Below the pieces are notes generated by a model. That model made no database searches, was not told the DNA's origin, and was given only the letters and a program-made list of their open reading frames with translations. Of a stretch of 64,000 nt of DNA, positions 60,325 to 64,000 are shown in pieces. Position numbers and translations under genes: made by a program. The stretch's first letter is position 1. Every line of letters starts with the position of its first letter. This stretch comes from Salinibacterium sp. NK8237 (GTDB lineage Bacteria; Actinomycetota; Actinomycetes; Actinomycetales; Microbacteriaceae), in contig NZ_JADYWE010000002.1 in the NCBI RefSeq assembly GCF_015864955.1, positions 611,935 to 675,934 of the forward strand, written 5' to 3'.

Positions 60325-62081
60325 GAGTCGTTCCTCGCCGCGCGCGCCACATCGTCGATGAGCACCTGCGATTCGCGTCGCAAGGATTCAGGGTCAGCAC
60401 CGAAACGCAGCGACTCCATCGCCGCATCCACCCGTGCGATCTCGGTATCGAAGAGAGCGCGCACGCGCTCCTGCAGATCGAGGCGTGCTTGGCTCGCAAG
60501 GTGGCGCACGGCATCCTCGCCAAAGACGGTCTCCAACAGTTTTTGGCCGAGCACAGCAGAGCCACCGGCGATCGCAATTTCGCCGCCCGTCAGGCCGCCG
60601 GTTGACGCAAAGACGACAATCATGAGCGCCACCGTCACGACATTCAATCCGAGCGAAAGCACTCGTGCCCGGATGCGCTTGTTGCCCGCATTGTCATGGA
60701 TGAGCTGCATCAGCGCACCCTGCCATTCACGAATCATCGCAGTCGTGGCCTGACGCAGCTCCGGGCTCTCCGCTGACAACGTCGGATGCTGCTCCGCGAT
60801 CGAGCGTCCGGGAGCGCTGCGCTCGAGGTCGGCCCACACAGCCGCAGCGGCCCGCCCAGCCTGGTCAACGATGACAGCCTGCAAACCGGTCTCGATCTGG
60901 GTTTCGACGTCAACAACGGGGCTCGGTTTGCCTGTTATCCACGCGGTCGCTTTGTCGCGGGTGCGCGAGAACCACGAATCCACTTTGCGAAAGAAGTCGG
61001 ATGTTCCCACGAAGTCTTGCCACCGTGCCAGCACCTCACCGCGCATCAGTGCTCCGTTCTGGGTGGCTTCGTCCACGGCTTTGATCGCGGTCTCGTAGTG
61101 CGCAGCGGTGGCCGCGTGCGCAGAGTCGAGCCAGTCGAGTTGCTGCTGCCGAGCATCCGCAATGAGGCTCACGTGCCTGTCAAGGTCGTTGATCGCACCG
61201 CTCAGGGTGCGGGCGGCGATGCGCGTGCGGGCTTCGCGATCGCTGGCGATTCCTTCGAGCCAGGCGCGCGGGCCATCGACGGCGCTGGCCGGGAGCATTC
61301 CGAGCTCGTCGAGTTGCTGCTCGTCGATAGTGAACACGGGAGCGTCAGACAGACCGCGCGCGGTGAGCATCTCGCGCAGGTCGGGCAGCACTTCGTCAAC
61401 GGCGCCGGGGGGCACGCGGTTGAGCACGATCCCCACGGTGATCGATCGCGCTGCAGCGCTTTCGAGGAGTCGCCAGGGCACGGCATCGGCGTAGCGGTTG
61501 GCGGTCGTGACAAACAGCCACAGGTCGGCGGCAGCGAGCAATTGGGATGCCAGAGCACGATTCTCGTCGGCAACCGAGTCGATGTCGGGCGCGTCAATAA
61601 TCGCGAGCGAACGCGGAACGCTCTCGTGTTCGAGCAGCATGAGCTCGCCAATGCGTGACTCTTCGGGCACATCTCCGGCATTCGATGCGGGCGTACCCGG
61701 CGCGCTAACCCGCCCGCGCACTCGCGCGAGCCCCGGCAAAATGCGGTCGCTCGCGAACCAGCCAGCATCAACGGGCGCGTGAACAAGAATGGGCTGACGC
61801 GTCGTGGGGCGGATGACTCCGGCACGAGTTGTGGCAACACCGAGCAGGGCGTTTACGATTGTGGACTTGCCCGAACCCGTCGAGCCGCCCACGACAGCCA
61901 CAAGCGGAGCATCCAAATCAGCTAGCCGCGGCCGAATGTAGTCGTCAATTTGACGCACGGATGCGGCGGCCAGCTCACGCTGCGCCACAATGCCCTCAAG
62001 CGGCAGCGTCAAGCCCGCATCGGCAAGGGAGGCCCGCAGGCGCTCAAGCGAGAGGATCGCGGGCGCACTTTTGTCGGTCAC
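60321..62081 (-). CDS. Membrane-associated dynamin-like GTPase (first of pair)
   Basis: A 586-residue protein. The P-loop is GGSTGSGKST at 65-74, G3 is DAPD at 163-166, and G4 may be LNRVP near 225, which is not a classical N-K-x-D. A long helical middle region carries SRTRDKATAWITGKPSP and related segments, and two membrane segments lie near 475-530. It differs from its partner in size and in the G4 motif, so they probably form a hetero-oligomer. Confidence 0.87.
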   Translation of the reverse strand: MTDKSAPAILSLERLRASLADAGLTLPLEGIVAQRELAAASVRQIDDYIRPRLADLDAPLVAVVGGSTGSGKSTIVNALLGVATTRAGVIRPTTRQPILVHAPVDAGWFASDRILPGLARVRGRVSAPGTPASNAGDVPEESRIGELMLLEHESVPRSLAIIDAPDIDSVADENRALASQLLAAADLWLFVTTANRYADAVPWRLLESAAARSITVGIVLNRVPPGAVDEVLPDLREMLTARGLSDAPVFTIDEQQLDELGMLPASAVDGPRAWLEGIASDREARTRIAARTLSGAINDLDRHVSLIADARQQQLDWLDSAHAATAAHYETAIKAVDEATQNGALMRGEVLARWQDFVGTSDFFRKVDSWFSRTRDKATAWITGKPSPVVDVETQIETGLQAVIVDQAGRAAAAVWADLERSAPGRSIAEQHPTLSAESPELRQATTAMIREWQGALMQLIHDNAGNKRIRARVLSLGLNVVTVALMIVVFASTGGLTGGEIAIAGGSAVLGQKLLETVFGEDAVRHLASQARLDLQERVRALFDTEIARVDAAMESLRFGADPESLRRESQVLIDDVARAARNDS

Positions 62082-62146
62082 CGCTTAAGCATGCCGGGTG
62101 CGGGGCTAGTTTGCTAACTTTTGCTGCACAGACAGGTTCCGCGGTC

Positions 62147-62183
62147 GAGTGTCTCCAGAACGAAAGTCGTTCTGGAGACACTC
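62147..62183 (-). terminator. Strong hairpin terminator after the esterase gene
   Basis: Perfect 16-bp arms gagtgtctccagaacg (62147-62162) and its complement (62168-62183) with a 5-base loop. It lies 27 bases after the stop of the esterase gene. Confidence 0.85.
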
Positions 62184-62209
62184 TCCCTGAGCGTCAGCGC
62201 GGTTCAGCG

Positions 62210-63550
62210 CTAGCCGCAGCTAGTCATTTTCGTCCAGCTATTCGCCGAGACCTGCGAGAGGCTCGTGATTGTCGAGTCACCCTGGCCGAGGTAGCTCAGC
62301 GATCCCTTCGCGTAATACGGGTTGTACGGATTGAACCCGTAGGAGAACGCGCGCCCGGCCGCAGCATGCTGGGCGTTGGTGGCGGTGAAGCACGTTGCAG
62401 GATCCGGCGTGGGCGTGGGCGTGGGCGTTGGGGTCGGAGTCGACGTAGAGGTCGGAGTCGGCGTGGGTGTCGGCGTCGGCCCTGGCGTACCAGTCCGGTC
62501 GACGCGGCGGTTGTTGTCGAAGAAGAACTCGGTCACATACGCCGGGTAGTCAAGGCTGTTCGCGTTGATGTAGGTTCCTCCCGTGCCTGCGCCCGATGGC
62601 CAGTTGTGGCCGACGTTCGAGTTCTGAATCACCGAAACCCGTGGCCCCGCGGCATCCGAATAAAGCGTGCCCGAGCCAGCAGTGTTATTGCCAGCCAAGC
62701 CGCTCAAACTAAACGTTGACGTGCTGGATGCCCCATAAATGCCGGCCATGATCTGGCCGTTCAAGGTGTTGTAGCCGGTCGACACGGTGCTGTCATTGCT
62801 GCCGTAAATCACCGAGGTGAGTTGTGTGGAGAAAGCCGCAGTATTGCCGCTGCCGAAGGTGGTGCACGTGTTCGTGCCCTGCGCCTTCGACACTGCCACA
62901 CTCGAGATCTGGCCCGACGTGGTGCCCACCGTGGGGCCGGCATTGATGCCCATTCCCGCAAAAACGTCGGGGGCGAGGCATCCCATCACCATGGTTTCTC
63001 CACCACCGGATGACAGACCAGAAATATAGACTTGGTCGGCATCGATGCTGAGAGAAGCACGCGCGGTCAACGTTGTGGCGAGGTTTAACAGATTGTCGTC
63101 GTGCCGTGCGGGGTTGCTGCGGGAGTGGTTGGAGTCGTAGTAATCCCAGCAGCCGAACACGACGCCGCCGTTGGGTGCATCGGGGAGGGCGACGATCATT
63201 CCGTAGTCTTCGGCGGCGGCCACCCAATTGGCGTTCGCTTGGAAGTCGCTCGCTTTCTGCGCGCAGCCGTGGAGGCTGATCATGAGGGCGCGTCCGGCCG
63301 GCAGTTCGGCTGCGGTGGATGGCGTGTAGATACGAGTGCTCATCCCGGCAACCGTTTCCGTGGACCACATTCCCGGAACTGCGTCGGAGCCGCCTGGATC
63401 CGTCGTATTGCTGCACCCCGGCAGCATCTCGAAACCGGGTGGACACGTGATCGCTTGGGCCGCGAGTGGGGCTCCCGCCAGCGTGGCGCTGACGAGGGCG
63501 AGAGAGGCGAGTACTGCCGGAATAGTGAGCCGGCGTTTAACAGTGGACAT
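62210..63550 (-). CDS. Secreted PHB-depolymerase-type esterase with PT linker
   Basis: A 446-residue exported esterase. The signal peptide is about residues 1-35 (LASLALVSATLAGAPLAAQA). The alpha/beta-hydrolase domain has ISLHGCAQKASDFQANANWV (oxyanion region) and GLSSGGG with nucleophile S180. A Pro-Thr linker of about 30 residues joins a C-terminal domain (CFTATNAQHAAAGRAFSYGF...SANSWTKMTSCG) found in polyhydroxyalkanoate depolymerases. GGAGG is 9 bases before ATG 63550. Confidence 0.9.
   Translation of the reverse strand: MSTVKRRLTIPAVLASLALVSATLAGAPLAAQAITCPPGFEMLPGCSNTTDPGGSDAVPGMWSTETVAGMSTRIYTPSTAAELPAGRALMISLHGCAQKASDFQANANWVAAAEDYGMIVALPDAPNGGVVFGCWDYYDSNHSRSNPARHDDNLLNLATTLTARASLSIDADQVYISGLSSGGGETMVMGCLAPDVFAGMGINAGPTVGTTSGQISSVAVSKAQGTNTCTTFGSGNTAAFSTQLTSVIYGSNDSTVSTGYNTLNGQIMAGIYGASSTSTFSLSGLAGNNTAGSGTLYSDAAGPRVSVIQNSNVGHNWPSGAGTGGTYINANSLDYPAYVTEFFFDNNRRVDRTGTPGPTPTPTPTPTSTSTPTPTPTPTPTPDPATCFTATNAQHAAAGRAFSYGFNPYNPYYAKGSLSYLGQGDSTITSLSQVSANSWTKMTSCG
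62405..62487 (-). repeat. Pro-Thr linker repeat
   Basis: A run of ggcgtg/ggcgtc units on the plus strand encodes alternating Pro-Thr (with some Pro-Thr-Ser) on the minus strand. It joins the catalytic and C-terminal domains of the esterase. Typical of secreted, possibly glycosylated linkers. Confidence 0.8.
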
Positions 63551-63695
63551 TCGGAATACCTCCGCACGTCGCAATCCGGCCATCGCTCCGAGCGTCATTG
63601 CGCGGATGTCCCGGCCGCATTGCGCGCCGCGACACAAGCGCGACGCTGACGGCAGCCGCCGTCGAGCGACGCACCGTCGGAATCACCGTACAGTG

Positions 63696-63719
63696 AAACC
63701 TGAATCATGTCTCAGGTTT
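63696..63719. other. Inverted repeat upstream of the esterase
   Basis: Arms aaacctga and tcaggttt with an 8-base spacer. It may be the terminator of the minus-strand surface-protein gene or an operator of the esterase. The rest of the 63551-63776 gap shows nothing definite. Confidence 0.35.
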
Positions 63720-63776
63720 TCCACAAGTTGCGTTATGCGGGAGCGCAGGGCAGGTTCGCGGGGGACTCGTATTGCG

Positions 63777-64000
63777 CTATCGCTGCCGGGCGGTGACGCG
63801 TCGGCGAAGCACGAGGAGGGCGAAGCCGGCCACGAGCAATGTTGCCCCCACTGAGAGCTGGGGCGTTAACGCAAAACCTGTAGCGGCGAGCGTGACGTCA
63901 GCGGTGGGGGCACCTCCGGTCGCGGGAACTTCTGTCCACGTCGCGGTTAGCGTCAGTGGCCCGGTAACTGGCGTGGTGAAGTCGTAGGCGGCGCCGCTGA
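63777..64000 (-). CDS. 3' end of a cell-wall-anchored surface protein (partial)
   Basis: The last 74 residues of a protein whose start is outside the window. The visible part begins with a YDFTTPVTGPLTLTATWT stretch, a Listeria-Bacteroides-type beta repeat. It continues to LAATG (63890-63876), a hydrophobic segment (LSVGATLLVAGFALLVL) and a basic tail RRRVTARQR. LAxTG with such a tail is the signal of class E sortases of actinobacteria, so the protein is probably attached to peptidoglycan. Confidence 0.8.
   Translation of the reverse strand, partial: SGAAYDFTTPVTGPLTLTATWTEVPATGGAPTADVTLAATGFALTPQLSVGATLLVAGFALLVLRRRVTARQR

Noticed and set aside
1..64000. Apparent excess of ggatgc/gcatcc hexamers, often in Ala-Asp-Ala codons
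   Set aside because: A rough count by eye was less than twofold above expectation for this base composition. Too weak to claim as a signal.

Overview
The window reads as ordinary chromosome of a high-GC Gram-positive actinobacterium, most likely a member of the Microbacteriaceae (Salinibacterium-like). The reasons are codon use rich in G/C third positions, a DUF3039 protein, a roadblock/GTPase conservon-like cluster, a DUF2510 protein, a candidate LAxTG cell-wall anchor, a paired dynamin-like GTPase operon, and several start codons that look leaderless. No rRNA, insertion sequence, prophage or CRISPR array was seen. One tRNA gene (Leu, anticodon UAG) is present. The species assignment is inference.

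Layout. 1-0.8 kb: the end of an unidentified gene, a strong terminator and a small P-loop kinase. 0.8-14.7 kb: a catabolic-looking island. It holds a glutamine-synthetase-like ligase divergent from a class I glutamine amidotransferase, a cytochrome P450 / PLP decarboxylase / cupin operon, a MarR regulator, and an operon of aldehyde dehydrogenase, extradiol dioxygenase, fumarylacetoacetase-family hydrolase, 3Fe-4S ferredoxin and ferredoxin reductase. A nitrilase-superfamily amidase, an XRE regulator, a second methionine aminopeptidase and a class I aminotransferase follow. 14.8-16.2 kb: a lipoprotein and a secreted PKD-type protein. 16.2-22.3 kb: a LacI-controlled sugar ABC importer with a GH1 beta-glucosidase and two clear operators around a TTGACA promoter. 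22.4-24.1 kb: an HtrA-type protease. 24.2-33.7 kb: cell-envelope polymer genes (two GT2 glycosyltransferases, a CDP-alcohol phosphotransferase, a CDP-glycerol glycerophosphotransferase-like enzyme, a TagGH-type exporter, a nucleotidyltransferase) interrupted by a DEAD-box helicase and an unknown protein.

33.9-44.9 kb: an ABC transporter whose ATPase carries about 510 residues of low-complexity N-terminal extension, its permease, then housekeeping genes (DUF3039, pncB, murI, rph, rdgB-type, a HEAT-repeat protein, DedA) and an HxlR-oxidoreductase pair. 44.9-49.4 kb: tRNA-Leu, an Fe(II)/2-oxoglutarate oxygenase that appears to start at ATT, a membrane protein, and the DUF2510/roadblock/GTPase cluster. 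49.5-53.4 kb: an EamA transporter remnant, xylulokinase with an operator, and a SulP transporter coupled to an ArsR regulator. 53.6-56.7 kb: a three-gene Tad-type motor without pilin genes. 56.7-64 kb: a PPOX flavoprotein, a cell-wall-binding repeat protein, the two dynamin-like GTPases, a PHB-depolymerase-type esterase and the end of a cell-wall-anchored protein.

How genes may work together. The most interesting unit is the 0.8-14.7 kb island. A GS-like plus amidotransferase pair is known from aniline and alkylamine catabolism (gamma-glutamylation of an amine). Here it sits beside a P450 with its own ferredoxin and reductase, an aromatic-amino-acid-type decarboxylase, and ring-cleavage genes resembling the homoprotocatechuate pathway. 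I infer an inducible route that handles an aromatic amine or amino acid. The substrate cannot be read from sequence. Promoter and operator calls are by eye.
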